Counted from the stretch's first letter, positions 8,081-17,185 are shown. The stretch is DNA of 64,000 nt from Mycolicibacterium grossiae (GCF_008329645.1 NZ_CP043474.1:2914001-2978000), one strand, 5' to 3'. Notes: a model not told the origin generated them from the letters alone. A program made the numbers and translations.

Positions 8081-9015
8081 GTCTGGCCGCCTGCCTGCTG
8101 CTCTACAGCGCAGCGGTAGTCCTCTTGGGTCCGCCCGCGCTGCGGGCACTGACCAGAACGGGACGCGCACCCCGCCTGGGAGTGGCGACGTGGCTGACCG
8201 CGATGGTCAGCGTGCTCGCGACCTGGCTGGTCTCGGCGGTGCTGATCGTGGTTGACGAAGTCGCGCATTGGAGCCGGCAGCACTCCTTCATCGACTCGTG
8301 CATCGAACTGCTGTGCCGGGTCCTGGCGGGCCGGTCGGGAAGCGCACCGCGCGGGGTCCTGCTGCTCGGCGCGGGGGTCGTCGTCGCCGCCGTCGCGGTC
8401 CTCGCCGTACGGCTGACGCGCACCGTGGCGCGGCTGCGGGCGCAGGCTCACGGCCACGCCCACGGGATCCGCCTGGTGGGTCGACCGATCCTGGAACAGG
8501 GCACGTTCGTCGTCGACGCCGACATCCGCGCCGCCTACTGCGTGGCCGGCAAGCCGTCGACGATCGTGGTGACCAGTGCCGCGGTGTCGGCCCTCGACGA
8601 CCACGAGATGCGGGCGGTGCTCGCCCACGAGTGGGCGCACGTCCGCGGACACCATCTCGAGGTGACCATTCTGGTGCGCGCGGTGGCCGCGGTGCTGCCG
8701 CGACTGGCGTTGATGCGCGACGGCGCACTGGAGGTCACCCGGCTGCTGGAGATGTGCGCCGATGACGCCGCGGCCCGACGTTTCGGACGGCACGCCGTTC
8801 TGGGCGGCTTGCTCACGCTGGCCGGGGCGGCGCCCGCCGGCGGGCTGGGCGCCGCCGACGTCGCCGTGGTCAGTCGCGCCGAGCGGTTGACGTCACCACC
8901 GGGTGCCGGCGCGTGCAGCCTCGACGCCGCACTCGCCGGTACCGCGGCGTTCATCGCTCTGGCACCGCTGGGCGTCCTGACCATGGCCGCGTCGGGGATG
9001 TTCGTCTGCAGCTGA
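8077..9015 (+). CDS. M56-family (BlaR1-like) membrane protease, copy 2
   Basis: This 312-residue membrane protein begins at GTG 8077, inside the end of blaI copy 2. It has about four membrane segments and the zinc protease motif AVLAHEWAHVRGHH (HEWAH), with a likely third ligand in LLEMCADDAAARR. It has no extracytoplasmic penicillin-binding domain. It is expected to cleave a BlaI-type repressor in response to an unknown envelope signal. It ends 15 bp from the convergent ccsA gene. The divergence from copy 1 suggests that the two proteases have separate signals. Confidence 0.9.
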   Translation: MSLAACLLLYSAAVVLLGPPALRALTRTGRAPRLGVATWLTAMVSVLATWLVSAVLIVVDEVAHWSRQHSFIDSCIELLCRVLAGRSGSAPRGVLLLGAGVVVAAVAVLAVRLTRTVARLRAQAHGHAHGIRLVGRPILEQGTFVVDADIRAAYCVAGKPSTIVVTSAAVSALDDHEMRAVLAHEWAHVRGHHLEVTILVRAVAAVLPRLALMRDGALEVTRLLEMCADDAAARRFGRHAVLGGLLTLAGAAPAGGLGAADVAVVSRAERLTSPPGAGACSLDAALAGTAAFIALAPLGVLTMAASGMFVCS

Positions 9016-9030
9016 GCACGCCGTCGCCCG

Positions 9031-10010
9031 TCAGGTGACGCCGGCATAGGAGTGCAGGCCCGCCGTGACGAGGTTGATGAAGAACAGATTGAACACCATC
9101 GCGACGAAACCCACCACGTTGACCCACGCCGCTCGGCGGTCGCGCCACCCGGCGGTCGACCGGGCGTGCAGATAGGCCGCATAGGCGATCCACGCGATGA
9201 AGGACACCGTCTCCTTGGGATCCCAGCCCCAGAAGCGGCCCCACGCCTCCTCCGCCCAGATCGCACCGAAGATGACGCCGAACCCGAACACCGGAAACGC
9301 GAAGATCGTGGTGCGGTAGGCGATCTCGTCGAGTGCCCGTGCCTCCGGTAGTCGAGCGAGTATGCGCGACAACACGTCGTCGTCCCCGTCGTGGAGACCG
9401 TCGCCGACCCGCGAGGTCTTGAGCAGGAACAGGATGCTCGCGACGCCGGCGACGAGGAACACCCCCGATCCGAGGCTGACCACAGAGACGTGGATCGGCA
9501 GCCAGTAGGACTGCAGCGCGGGCATCACCGGAGCGGCGTCGGCGTACAGCCAGCGCCCCGAGATCGTCAGCAGGATCAACACCGGCAGCAACACGAAGAC
9601 CCACAAACCGCGGTTGTGCGGTTTGCGCAGCGCGACCGCCGCGGCCGTCAGACCCGCCAGACAGGTCACATTGATGAACTCGTACATGTTGCCCCAGGGC
9701 ACCCGCGCGGTAGCCAGGCCACGCAGCACGAGGCACGTCAGCAGCAGTGCCGCGCCGAGGTAGACCAGCGCCAAACCCGCCCCGCCGAGGCGTTCGTCCC
9801 ACGACCGCACGGGGCCTCGACGACCAGACCGGGGCGGCCGTCGCCGGCGACGACGGTGGCCGCCGGCGTACGGGGGTGCACGCGTCGGACGCGGACACGG
9901 GCGAGTTCGACCGCGAGGACCAGAAGCGCCACCACCAGCACCACCACCGCGGAGGTGAACGCCATATCGGAGTAGCGGGACAAGCCGAGGTCGATGCGCA
10001 CCGAGTTCAT
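9031..10010 (-). pseudogene. ccsA: ccsA (cytochrome c heme lyase subunit), frameshifted
   Basis: CcsA is the membrane heme-handling subunit of System II cytochrome c biogenesis. The start at ATG 10010 (RBS GAGGGG) reads MNSVRIDLGLSRYSDMAFTS, typical of mycobacterial CcsA. The frame is lost at a run of four G on the plus strand (9811-9814) after RPGLVVEAP. The rest continues in another frame (GTG 9810, RSWDERLGGAG), with WGNMYEF, the heme motif WGWDPKETVSF and HSYAGVT at the end. Adding one base joins them into about 326 residues, close to the size I recall for M. tuberculosis CcsA. This is either a real one-base loss or a homopolymer sequencing error. A resB partner is absent from the window. 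Confidence 0.88.
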
Positions 10011-10040
10011 GTCATCCCCTCGCGTTCAACTGGATACACC

Positions 10041-10057
10041 TACTGAGCAAGATAGTA
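10041..10057. promoter_or_regulatory. BlaI-type operator before ccsA
   Basis: TACTGAGCAAGATAGTA lies 31 bp before the ccsA start. On the minus strand it contains the -10-like TATCTT. This places the ccsA promoter inside the operator. Confidence 0.72.
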
Positions 10058-10154
10058 CTTCGATGCGGCGCGCCCCACCCTGGGTTGGCGTCGTGCGCCG
10101 CGACGTGTGCGCCGGGTCGCTTACATCCACCGTGCATGGCGTCGATGTTGCATC

Positions 10155-10186
10155 TACTGTTCAAGTCAGTACTATCCGATTAAGTA
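10155..10186. promoter_or_regulatory. Double BlaI-type operator before the 90-residue protein
   Basis: Two boxes overlap by 2 bp with 15-bp pitch: TACTGTTCAAGTCAGTA (10155-10171) and TACTATCCGATTAAGTA (10170-10186). TACTAT at 10170 is also a good -10 element for rightward transcription. The same double arrangement recurs before lnt and ctaD. Confidence 0.78.
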
Positions 10187-10218
10187 GAAATGTCATCAGC
10201 ACTCGGAGGGACGGTCCG

Positions 10219-10491
10219 GTGAGTCCGATTCGTCGTGTCAGGCCCGGCGGTTTCCCGCCGCGTTCGCCGCAGCCGTCGCTGTACACCGCGGCGTACCGGC
10301 GCGTGCGTCGACGTCGGTTGGCGGGCTGGCTGCTGGTCGGCGTCGGCGCGATCATGGCGGTCGTGCACATGGTCACCCATCTGGGCCGGCTGCACCTTCT
10401 GGGATATCAGGACCTGCTCGTCGGTTACCCGATGGCCGGCGTCCTCGTCCTGGGCGGGTTCCTGCTCGTCGGCTCCACGGCGAAGGCGTGA
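10219..10491 (+). CDS. Small two-TM membrane protein under double operator
   Basis: This 90-residue protein starts at GTG 10219 with RBS CGGAGGG 8 bp before it. The first third is basic and hydrophilic (PIRRVRPGGFPPRSP). Two membrane segments follow, LAGWLLVGVGAIMAVVHMVTH and MAGVLVLGGFLLVGS. A His-rich turn, HMVTHLGRLHLLG, lies at the end of the first. I do not recognise the family. It is divergent from ccsA and sits under the strongest (double) operator form, so it probably belongs to the regulon. An upstream in-frame extension exists but overlaps the operators and is not expected to be translated. Confidence 0.75.
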   Translation: MSPIRRVRPGGFPPRSPQPSLYTAAYRRVRRRRLAGWLLVGVGAIMAVVHMVTHLGRLHLLGYQDLLVGYPMAGVLVLGGFLLVGSTAKA

Positions 10492-10669
10492 AAACCGTTC
10501 CGAGGTGCGCGTGGATCCCGTCCGGGTGTGACGCGATGAGCATCGTGTGCGCACACGCGATCGCGACCGCGGTCGGTGCGCAGCGCGCCTCAACTCGATC
10601 GGACTGCGGGCGCGCGATCCACGATGAGAGGCGCACCGATGACCGACGGTCGTCGAAACACCGACACGA

Positions 10670-11231
<562 letters not shown>

Positions 11232-11322
11232 ATGACCGCCCGGTCGCCGTCACCGCCGTGCGACCGCCGGGCGAATCCACGCCCGCGCCAACGCCGTCGC
11301 CGAACCGGAAGGCTTTCGCCCG

Positions 11323-12201
11323 GTGACCGTGTCCGCCTACCTGCCGAGCCCGCCGCAGGGCGTGTGGCATCTGGGACCCTTTCCCGTGCGCGCCTACGCG
11401 TTGTGCATCATCGCCGGCATCGTCGTCGCCGTGTGGATCGGCCAGAGACGCTGGACCGCTCGAGGCGGCGTGCCCGGCACCGTCGCCGAGGTCGCCGTGT
11501 GGGCAGTGCCTTTCGGCGTCGTCGGCGGCAGGGCCTACCACGTCCTCACCGACTGGAGCACCTACTTCGGCGACGGCGGCAAGGGAGGACTGGCCGCGCT
11601 GCGCATCTGGGGCGGCGGCCTGGGCACATGGGGGGCGGTCGCGCTCGGCGGCGTGGGCGCCTGGCTGGGCTGTCGCCGGCGCGGCATCGCGCTACCGGCG
11701 TTTGCCGATGCGGTCGCGCCGGGTGTCGTCCTGGCTCAGGCGATCGGACGGGTCGGCAACTACTTTAATCAGGAACTCTACGGCGGACCCACGGACCTGC
11801 CCTGGGGCCTGGAAATCCTCTACCGGCGCGACCCCTCCGGCAGGGTCGGCATCAGCCTGCTCGACGGCACCTCCACCGGCCAGATCGCTCTGGTGGTGCA
11901 CCCGACGTTCCTCTACGAGGCACTGTGGAGCCTGGTGGTCTTCGCTGCACTGCTCTACCTGGATCGTCGGTACGACCTCGGTCACGGACGGCTCTTCGCC
12001 GTCTACGTCGCCGCCTACTGTCTCGGGCGTTTCTGGGTGGAGTTGCTACGCAGTGACCCGGCGACGCATCTGGGCCCGCTGCGCATCAACACCATCACCG
12101 CGACCGTGGTGATGGTGGCGGCGCTGATCAATATCGCGAAGGCGCCACGGGGCCGCGAGCATCCCGCGGCGCTCGGATTGGCGTCGAAGTCGGCGCCGTG
12201 A
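11323..12201 (+). CDS. lgt: Prolipoprotein diacylglyceryl transferase
   Basis: Lgt moves diacylglycerol from phosphatidylglycerol to the lipobox cysteine of prolipoproteins, the first step of lipoprotein maturation. This 292-residue polytopic protein starts at GTG 11323. It carries FPVRAYALCIIAG near the N-terminus, GGRAYHVLTDW, and the Lgt signature GRVGNYFNQELYG. Further hallmarks are HPTFLYEALWSLVVF and GRFWVELLRSDPA. About seven membrane segments are expected. It overlaps the following M23 gene by 4 bp. A chromosomal lgt is presumably present elsewhere, so this would be a second copy beside the lnt at 15-17 kb. No BlaI-type box precedes it. Confidence 0.95.
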   Translation: MTVSAYLPSPPQGVWHLGPFPVRAYALCIIAGIVVAVWIGQRRWTARGGVPGTVAEVAVWAVPFGVVGGRAYHVLTDWSTYFGDGGKGGLAALRIWGGGLGTWGAVALGGVGAWLGCRRRGIALPAFADAVAPGVVLAQAIGRVGNYFNQELYGGPTDLPWGLEILYRRDPSGRVGISLLDGTSTGQIALVVHPTFLYEALWSLVVFAALLYLDRRYDLGHGRLFAVYVAAYCLGRFWVELLRSDPATHLGPLRINTITATVVMVAALINIAKAPRGREHPAALGLASKSAP

Positions 12202-13301
12202 CCGACACGCTGACACACTTCCCGCCCGCCGGCCGGCCCCCGCCAAGGGTCCAGCCGCCGGCTATTGCCGATTACGGCCCCTCAGCCCGTGAAGCGCAGA
12301 TGTCGCACGGGCGGCGCATCGACGCGCCACCGTCGCGACCGGTCGCTCACACCGCTCACCGCGCCGGCCTCGGCGCGATGAGCGAGAACGCGCCCTGCGA
12401 CGGCGTCGATGCGCGGATCGTCCCCGCCGCCGTTTCGGGACGTGTGTTCGACCACGACTTCCGTGTCCTGCACTGCCGCGAGCTGGACGACGACGGCGAC
12501 GACGACGACGACCAGCGTCCGCTCGTTCTTACACCACCGGCCGACGAGCTGTCTCCGGGCCACGGCTTACCGAACCGAAGCGCACGTCACCGGCGTCGGG
12601 GACGCCCCCGGTCGCCGGCGCGTCATCGCCGCTCAACGACGCGCCCGATCCCGGCCCGATCCTTGATGGCAGCTCTCGCCGCCGGTGCCGTTTCCGCCGC
12701 GGCGCACGCCGCGGTCACTGCGGGCAGCGCTACGGGCAACCCGATGGGCGCACCGGGAGCCGTCGCCGCCAGCGCTGATGAGGGCATGCAGATCGTCACC
12801 CTGGACGCCGCCCCGGCCGCGTCGGTGCTGGCCGAGGAGTTCGTCCACGCCGTCGCCTTCGCGCAGGAGCGTGCTGAGCGCGAGAGCCGCTTACAGCGAC
12901 CGCTCTACGCGAGCCCGACGCGCGGCGTCTTGACCTCGGGTTTTGGGACACGGTGGGGAGTGATGCATGGCGGAATCGACATCGCCAACGCCATCGGCAC
13001 GCCGATCAATGCCCCCGCCGACGGAGTGGTGATCGCTGCGGGCCCAGTCGCCGGCTTCGGCTTGTGGGTCAAGCTGCGCCACAACGATGGAACGGTCACC
13101 TTGTTCGGGCACATCGACCGTGCGACCGTGCAAACCGGCCAGCGCGTGATGGCCGGTGACCAGGTCGCGCTGATGGGCAACACCGGGAACTCCACCGGCC
13201 CCCACCTGCACTTCGAGGTCCACCTCGCCGGGGACCGACAAACGGACCCGTTGCCGTGGCTGGCCGAGCGCGGGGTCGCGCTCAGTGCGCTGACCGGTTA
13301 G
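12198..13301 (+). CDS. M23-family peptidase (LytM-type)
   Basis: This secreted peptidoglycan hydrolase has the M23 domain in its last 120 residues: RGVLTSGFGTRWGVMHGGIDIA, with zinc ligands His and Asp, and HLHFEVH near the end. The frame starts at GTG 12198 overlapping lgt, but the first 155 residues are basic, low in complexity (DDDGDDDDDQR) and poorly conserved in appearance. A hydrophobic signal-like stretch begins at LMAALAAGAVSAAAHAAVTAG (ATG 12666), which may be the true start. It resembles mycobacterial M23 proteins such as Rv0950c. It is likely to cut peptide crosslinks outside the membrane. Confidence 0.87.
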   Translation: MTDTLTHFPPAGRPPPRVQPPAIADYGPSAREAQMSHGRRIDAPPSRPVAHTAHRAGLGAMSENAPCDGVDARIVPAAVSGRVFDHDFRVLHCRELDDDGDDDDDQRPLVLTPPADELSPGHGLPNRSARHRRRGRPRSPARHRRSTTRPIPARSLMAALAAGAVSAAAHAAVTAGSATGNPMGAPGAVAASADEGMQIVTLDAAPAASVLAEEFVHAVAFAQERAERESRLQRPLYASPTRGVLTSGFGTRWGVMHGGIDIANAIGTPINAPADGVVIAAGPVAGFGLWVKLRHNDGTVTLFGHIDRATVQTGQRVMAGDQVALMGNTGNSTGPHLHFEVHLAGDRQTDPLPWLAERGVALSALTG

Positions 13302-13677
13302 CCCGCGTGTGTCACACGGCTCCGTCGTCTCGCCGTTGACCCGAGTTACCTTCGAAGCGCGACGTGTTCGTTGTTCGTTGGCCCGACGCGGGCGGCGTGC
13401 GGCTCACGGTCCGGCAGCGGCGGCGCGAACAGCGTAGGACCGGCCAGCGAGCCTAAGGTAGCGTCATGAACGCTGCTGGCCAGGGGGAAACGGGCGGACG
13501 GCTGCGGTCAGCGCATTGCTTGCCGCTTCATCGTTTCGACGAAGAAACCGAGAGGGTCGACCAAGCTAGTGGAATCGCTCGCTGAGGCAGGCCGTATAAA
13601 CCTGCGTTTGACCAGCTATTCGGACAGCCTGCCTTGCGTGCCGTAGGGGCAGATCTCATGGAAGCGCTTCCGCTCCA
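13302..13677. other. Gap without a recognisable gene
   Basis: This 376-bp stretch after the M23 gene has lower GC than its neighbours. A short frame at 13466 could give 39 residues, but nothing supports it. I see no operator, terminator or RNA gene that I can defend. Confidence 0.3.
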
Positions 13678-13848
13678 TTATTGCGGTTCGAGTTCGGGGT
13701 GGGCGCGTCGTTCGTTGAGCCGATTGCAGCAACGGGCATCTACCGTATTGTCACGATCCCACCGCAGCTGCGCGGCGGTGCGCACAAGTAGGCCGCTGAA
13801 GATAGCAGCAGAAGTAAAAGTCAGGATGGTGGTATGTCGTCTACTCAT
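13678..13848 (-). CDS. 56-residue single-pass protein under a BlaI-type box
   Basis: The protein begins MSRRHTTILTFTSAAIFSGL, continues LVRTAAQLRWDRDNTV and ends with a polar tail rich in Arg. The N-terminus reads as a signal anchor. AGAGGA lies about 11 bp before ATG 13848. Upstream on the same strand is a perfect TATAAT (plus positions 13898-13903) right after a BlaI-type box. The promoter evidence is stronger than the coding evidence. I do not recognise a family. Confidence 0.5.
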   Translation of the reverse strand: MSRRHTTILTFTSAAIFSGLLVRTAAQLRWDRDNTVDARCCNRLNERRAHPELEPQ

Positions 13849-13897
13849 GCGCTTCGTAGTCCTCTGCTGGTCGGAGTTGGCCCTCCTGGCGAAGCCC

Positions 13898-13927
13898 ATT
13901 ATAGAACTGCTACTGAGCAAGTAAGTA
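13898..13927 (-). promoter_or_regulatory. BlaI-type operator with a perfect TATAAT
   Basis: The box TACTGAGCAAGTAAGTA occupies 13911-13927. Reading leftward, it is followed by TATAAT at 13903-13898. Its N9 core, GAGCAAGTA, nearly matches the ccsA box core GAGCAAGAT. A dimer here would cover the region just upstream of the -10. Confidence 0.7.
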
Positions 13928-14583
13928 GACCGTCTGATCGGCCGAAGGCGAAGTCAATGTTGAGATGACTGAGCGTCGATCAGCGACTGTGTGACCGGTG
14001 GGTTTATAGTGCCTTCCGGCGGCGAGGTGTTAGATGCGCTGTGACGGCTATGCTCTGCGGCAATGCGAGCTGTCGACTCGGTGGGCAGGCTAAACTTTGT
14101 AGCGATGAGGTTTGCGCTACCGGCGTGCCAACGAAGGCGTCGAGGCCGCCCGTTGACGGTGCGCCGTTTTTCGAAGCCTTCTGAAGATGCTGGGCTACGC
14201 GGCGGTGCGCATTGCGTCAACGCTGCCGGGAGTGACGGCCCATTCTTTGGTCGCGTCGCCCCGGTTCGAACCGCACGTAAGGGGACGAAGAGGCGCCGAC
14301 TCCTAGGACGGGCAGCCCGGCCGGTTGGCGGTCGATGCGCTGTTGAGGCTCAGTCCGTTCTTTCCGGGACGGTGCGACGCCACGGGCTCTTTTAGGCGCT
14401 GGAGAGTTGAGTTCACCGAAGGCGGAAGTAACGGACCCGTTGCAGCGGTCGGCTGATCGGGGTCTGCAGCTTCGCCCGGCTAGCGGAGCGTTAACGATCT
14501 GCACACGGATGCGGCTCGGGTCCCGTCGTAAACCACCAGGCCGCCACCGTGTGGCAGTGACACGGTCTCCGCGGACGCCGGGG
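13928..14583. other. 650-bp stretch without a supported gene
   Basis: Several open frames cross this region, but all have Arg/Pro/Gly-rich translations typical of the wrong frame of high-GC DNA. GC is locally reduced. It may hold decayed sequence between the wall-enzyme genes and the 71-residue gene. I can assign nothing. Confidence 0.3.
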
Positions 14584-14799
14584 TCAAAGCAGTCGATGCC
14601 GCGCAGTCGGCGATGAGGCGCGGTTGGGGTAGTTGAGCCGACCAACCTCAGGCGGGGTAGGTGGCCCGCTCGTCTGGCCCTCGCACAGGGACCGTGGGGT
14701 TTCGGTGCGTCCAACAATCAGCAAGTGCGGCACGAAATCAGCGAGTGGGCCGAGCATCTGCTCGGCCAAGGCGTCGAATATGGGTGTTGCGGACGGCAT
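14584..14799 (-). CDS. 71-residue protein of unknown function
   Basis: ATG 14799 is preceded by AAGGAGACCG, a good ribosome binding site. The protein begins MPSATPIFDALAEQMLGPL, which could form an amphipathic helix, continues ADFVPHLLIVGRTETP and then becomes Pro/Ser-rich. Two tandem 24-bp repeats lie directly upstream. I do not recognise the family. The RBS and the repeats support expression, while coding evidence is modest. Confidence 0.5.
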   Translation of the reverse strand: MPSATPIFDALAEQMLGPLADFVPHLLIVGRTETPRSLCEGQTSGPPTPPEVGRLNYPNRASSPTARHRLL

Positions 14800-14807
14800 C
14801 GGTCTCC

Positions 14808-14855
14808 TTACTCGGGGTACGTGTGGTCTCGTTATTCGGGGTACGTGTGGTCTCG
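14808..14855. repeat. Two tandem 24-bp repeats upstream of a small gene
   Basis: Units at 14808-14831 and 14832-14855 differ at one base (TTACTCGG versus TTATTCGG) and share GGGGTACGTGTGGTCTCG. They sit just before the RBS of the leftward gene at 14799, so they could be paired regulator sites or promoter repeats. They are unrelated to the BlaI-type and CsoR-type boxes. Confidence 0.7.
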
Positions 14856-14922
14856 GTTTCACGCTACGGCCGAGGCCCTCTCGTTGCGCAGCCGACGGAC
14901 GCGGTGACACTGCGTTGCCGAC

Positions 14923-15372
14923 TCATTGGGCGCGTCCCTCGGTCCAGTGCAGTTCGCTGACGTCGGTGAACGCCACCAGCGCAACGGACTCGTCGCGGCG
15001 CAGCAACACCGACCGGGTCATTTTGGCGTGAACCCTGTGCCCGTCGGCGTGTTCGAGCAGGACCACCTGCTCGGCTCGGTCGCCGACGAAACCCACCATC
15101 GACTGTCCGGGGACGGCGTCGCGGAACATCCGATCGCAGGTCATCTCGGCCAGCCGGGCCGCCGGGTTCCCGATGAGCGCGGCGAACGCGTCGTTGGCCG
15201 CGACGATGTGTCCGCTGTCGCTCACCGCGATGAGGGGAATCGACAGGCGCTCCATCAAGCTGCGCGCCGGCACGCTCTCCAGCACGGCGTGGGGATCGAG
15301 ATCCTGCGCTCGTCGACGGTCGGGTGAATGACCGCATCCACTCGTCGCCGCAACGGCCCGTTCCGCATTCAT
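14923..15372 (-). CDS. Single PAS-domain protein
   Basis: This 149-residue protein is essentially one PAS domain. The segment RLSIPLIAVSDSGHIVAANDAF is followed by AALIGNPAARLAEM, and the PAC-like strands are VVLLEHADGHRVHAKMTRSVL and VALVAFTDVSELHW. It has no output domain, so it may sense a ligand or redox state and act on a partner. The chosen ATG (15372) begins 4 bp from a BlaI-type box. The minus-strand TAGCTT lies 7 bp before the ATG, which suggests a leaderless transcript. The lnt gene follows upstream on the same strand. Confidence 0.72.
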   Translation of the reverse strand: MNAERAVAATSGCGHSPDRRRAQDLDPHAVLESVPARSLMERLSIPLIAVSDSGHIVAANDAFAALIGNPAARLAEMTCDRMFRDAVPGQSMVGFVGDRAEQVVLLEHADGHRVHAKMTRSVLLRRDESVALVAFTDVSELHWTEGRAQ

Positions 15373-15375
15373 ACT

Positions 15376-15392
15376 TACTAAGCTAGTCAGTA
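15376..15392. promoter_or_regulatory. BlaI-type operator overlapping a leaderless-type start
   Basis: TACTAAGCTAGTCAGTA ends 3 bp from the PAS gene start. It contains the minus-strand -10-like TAGCTT, so the operator, promoter and start codon are nearly superimposed. Confidence 0.72.
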
Positions 15393-15418
15393 CGTCGTAA
15401 GAGCGCGGGCCGAACAAC

Positions 15419-17089
15419 TCAATCCGGTGGCGCATCACGCAGCGGGGCCGACCGTGCGTGTCGTCGCGTCGCACGCATCGTCCGCAGAGGCCGCGATGGA
15501 CGCCGGCGAGATCGGCGCCCGACGAGTGAGACCGCCGCGACGGTGACGGCGAGCACCGACAGCGCCCGCTGGATCCGTGGAGTCCATCGGGTGGCCGGTG
15601 CCGGTCCGCTGCGCAGGGCAATCCGCTCGACGAGATAGCCCGACGTGTTGAATGCGGTGGTAGACACGGCGCGCCCGTCGGGTGCGATGACCGCGCTGAC
15701 ACCGGTGGTGCTGGCCACCACGACGCTGCGGTCGTGCTCGATGGCGCGCAATCTTCCGAATGCCAGTTGCTGGCGGCTCATCTGCTCGGTGAAGGTGGCG
15801 CTGTTGGACGGCACCACCAGCATCTGGGCGCCGGCCAGGACGGCGTCGCGGGCGGCGCGGTCGAAGACGACCTCCCAGCAGGTGGCGACCCCGACGGGTA
15901 CACCCGCGGCGTGCACGATTCCGTTTCCCGAGCCGGGGACGAAGAAGCCGGCCCGGTCGGCGTAGGACGAGAGGTGGCGGAACACGTTGCGCCACGGCAA
16001 ATATTCGCCGAACGGCTGAATGATCTTCTTGTCGTGGCGTTCGGCGGGGCCGGTGCCCGGATTCCACACGATCATCGTGTTGGACGTGGCGGGGGTCTGC
16101 GGTGTCCACTCGGGGCGTCGCAGCACCGTCCCGATGAGGATCGGCGCGTCGATCGCCGCGGCCGCAGCGGTGATGCGGCGGCGCGCGTCGTCGTCGACGA
16201 GGGGGTTGACGTCGGAGGAGTTCTCGGGCCAGAACACGATCTGCGGGGCTGCGACGCGGCCCGCGGACACGTCCTCGGCGAGGCGCAGCGTCTCGGTGAC
16301 GTGGTTGTCGAGAACGGCGCGGCGCTGGGCGTTGAAGTCCAGGCCGAGGCGGGGCACGTTGCCCTGGACGAGGGCGACGGTGATCGACGGCGCTGACGGT
16401 GCCGCGGATTGGCGTACCAGCGGCCAGATGGACAAAGCGCCGAGGCCGATGGCGATCAGACTCACCGCAGCGATGACCGCCTCACGTCGCGACTCGCGGC
16501 CCACGGTGCGCGCCCGCCCGATCATCGCCGCCGCGCTGAACCCGGCCCACGCGGTGGCGAACGACACCAGCGGCGCGCCGCCCAACCGTGCGAACGCGGC
16601 CAGCGGCCCGTCGGTCTGGCCGTAGGCGAGCACACCCCACGGGAAGCCGCCGAAGGGGACCAGGGTCTTGAGCCACTCGACGACGACCCAGCACGCCGCC
16701 CACCACAGCGGCCACCCCACCGACCCGCGAAGCGGACGCGTGACGGCCGCGAACGCCACCGGGAACACCGCGCACACCGTGGAGAGGGCCAGGTAGGGCG
16801 CCGGGCCTACGAACGCGCCCGTCCACGGCAGCAGCGGCAGGTAGAACGCCATGCCGAACACCAGTGCGCATCCGAGCGCGCCCGACGTGGTCGTGACCCG
16901 CCGGGTGAGCAGCCACCCCAGTACGCCCATCCCGATGATCGCGCTCCACCACCAGTCCAGCGGGGCGAAGCTCGCCGACACCAGCAGCCCCGCGGTCACA
17001 GCGACGGCCGCCGTCGTCGATCGCGACCACACTGTCGCCGCGATACCCGTCCTCCATGGGCGTGCGCGCGTCCAGGCGGCGGCGCTCAC
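15419..17089 (-). CDS. lnt: Apolipoprotein N-acyltransferase
   Basis: Lnt adds the third acyl chain to the N-terminal cysteine of lipoproteins. This 556-residue protein starts at GTG 17089. It has about seven N-terminal membrane segments and a periplasmic nitrilase domain. The catalytic triad is visible: Glu in FWPENSSDVNP, Lys in ERHDKKIIQPFGEYLP and Cys in GVATCWEVVFD. A basic C-terminal tail follows a last membrane segment. Its promoter has a double BlaI-type operator only 23 bp upstream. With the nearby lgt it gives the block a nearly complete lipoprotein maturation set (no lspA seen). Confidence 0.95.
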   Translation of the reverse strand: MSAAAWTRARPWRTGIAATVWSRSTTAAVAVTAGLLVSASFAPLDWWWSAIIGMGVLGWLLTRRVTTTSGALGCALVFGMAFYLPLLPWTGAFVGPAPYLALSTVCAVFPVAFAAVTRPLRGSVGWPLWWAACWVVVEWLKTLVPFGGFPWGVLAYGQTDGPLAAFARLGGAPLVSFATAWAGFSAAAMIGRARTVGRESRREAVIAAVSLIAIGLGALSIWPLVRQSAAPSAPSITVALVQGNVPRLGLDFNAQRRAVLDNHVTETLRLAEDVSAGRVAAPQIVFWPENSSDVNPLVDDDARRRITAAAAAIDAPILIGTVLRRPEWTPQTPATSNTMIVWNPGTGPAERHDKKIIQPFGEYLPWRNVFRHLSSYADRAGFFVPGSGNGIVHAAGVPVGVATCWEVVFDRAARDAVLAGAQMLVVPSNSATFTEQMSRQQLAFGRLRAIEHDRSVVVASTTGVSAVIAPDGRAVSTTAFNTSGYLVERIALRSGPAPATRWTPRIQRALSVLAVTVAAVSLVGRRSRRRPSRPLRTMRATRRHARSAPLRDAPPD

Positions 17090-17112
17090 TGTAACGGCCT
17101 ACCGCAACGTAG

Positions 17113-17144
17113 TACTGACACAGTTAGTACTATATCGAGTAGTA
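17113..17144. promoter_or_regulatory. Double BlaI-type operator before lnt
   Basis: Two overlapping boxes, TACTGACACAGTTAGTA (17113-17129) and TACTATATCGAGTAGTA (17128-17144), share 2 bp and have 15-bp pitch. The second closely matches the first box of the ctaD pair (core ATATCGAGT versus ATATCGCTA). Confidence 0.8.
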
Positions 17145-17185
17145 GCTTCTGCGGTCAGCGAGATGCGGTGAAGGGTCGCGGAGGA

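Noticed and set aside
14217..14717. 166-codon leftward frame before the PAS gene
   Set aside because: Arg/Pro-rich, no RBS, overlaps the better-supported 71-residue gene in another frame.
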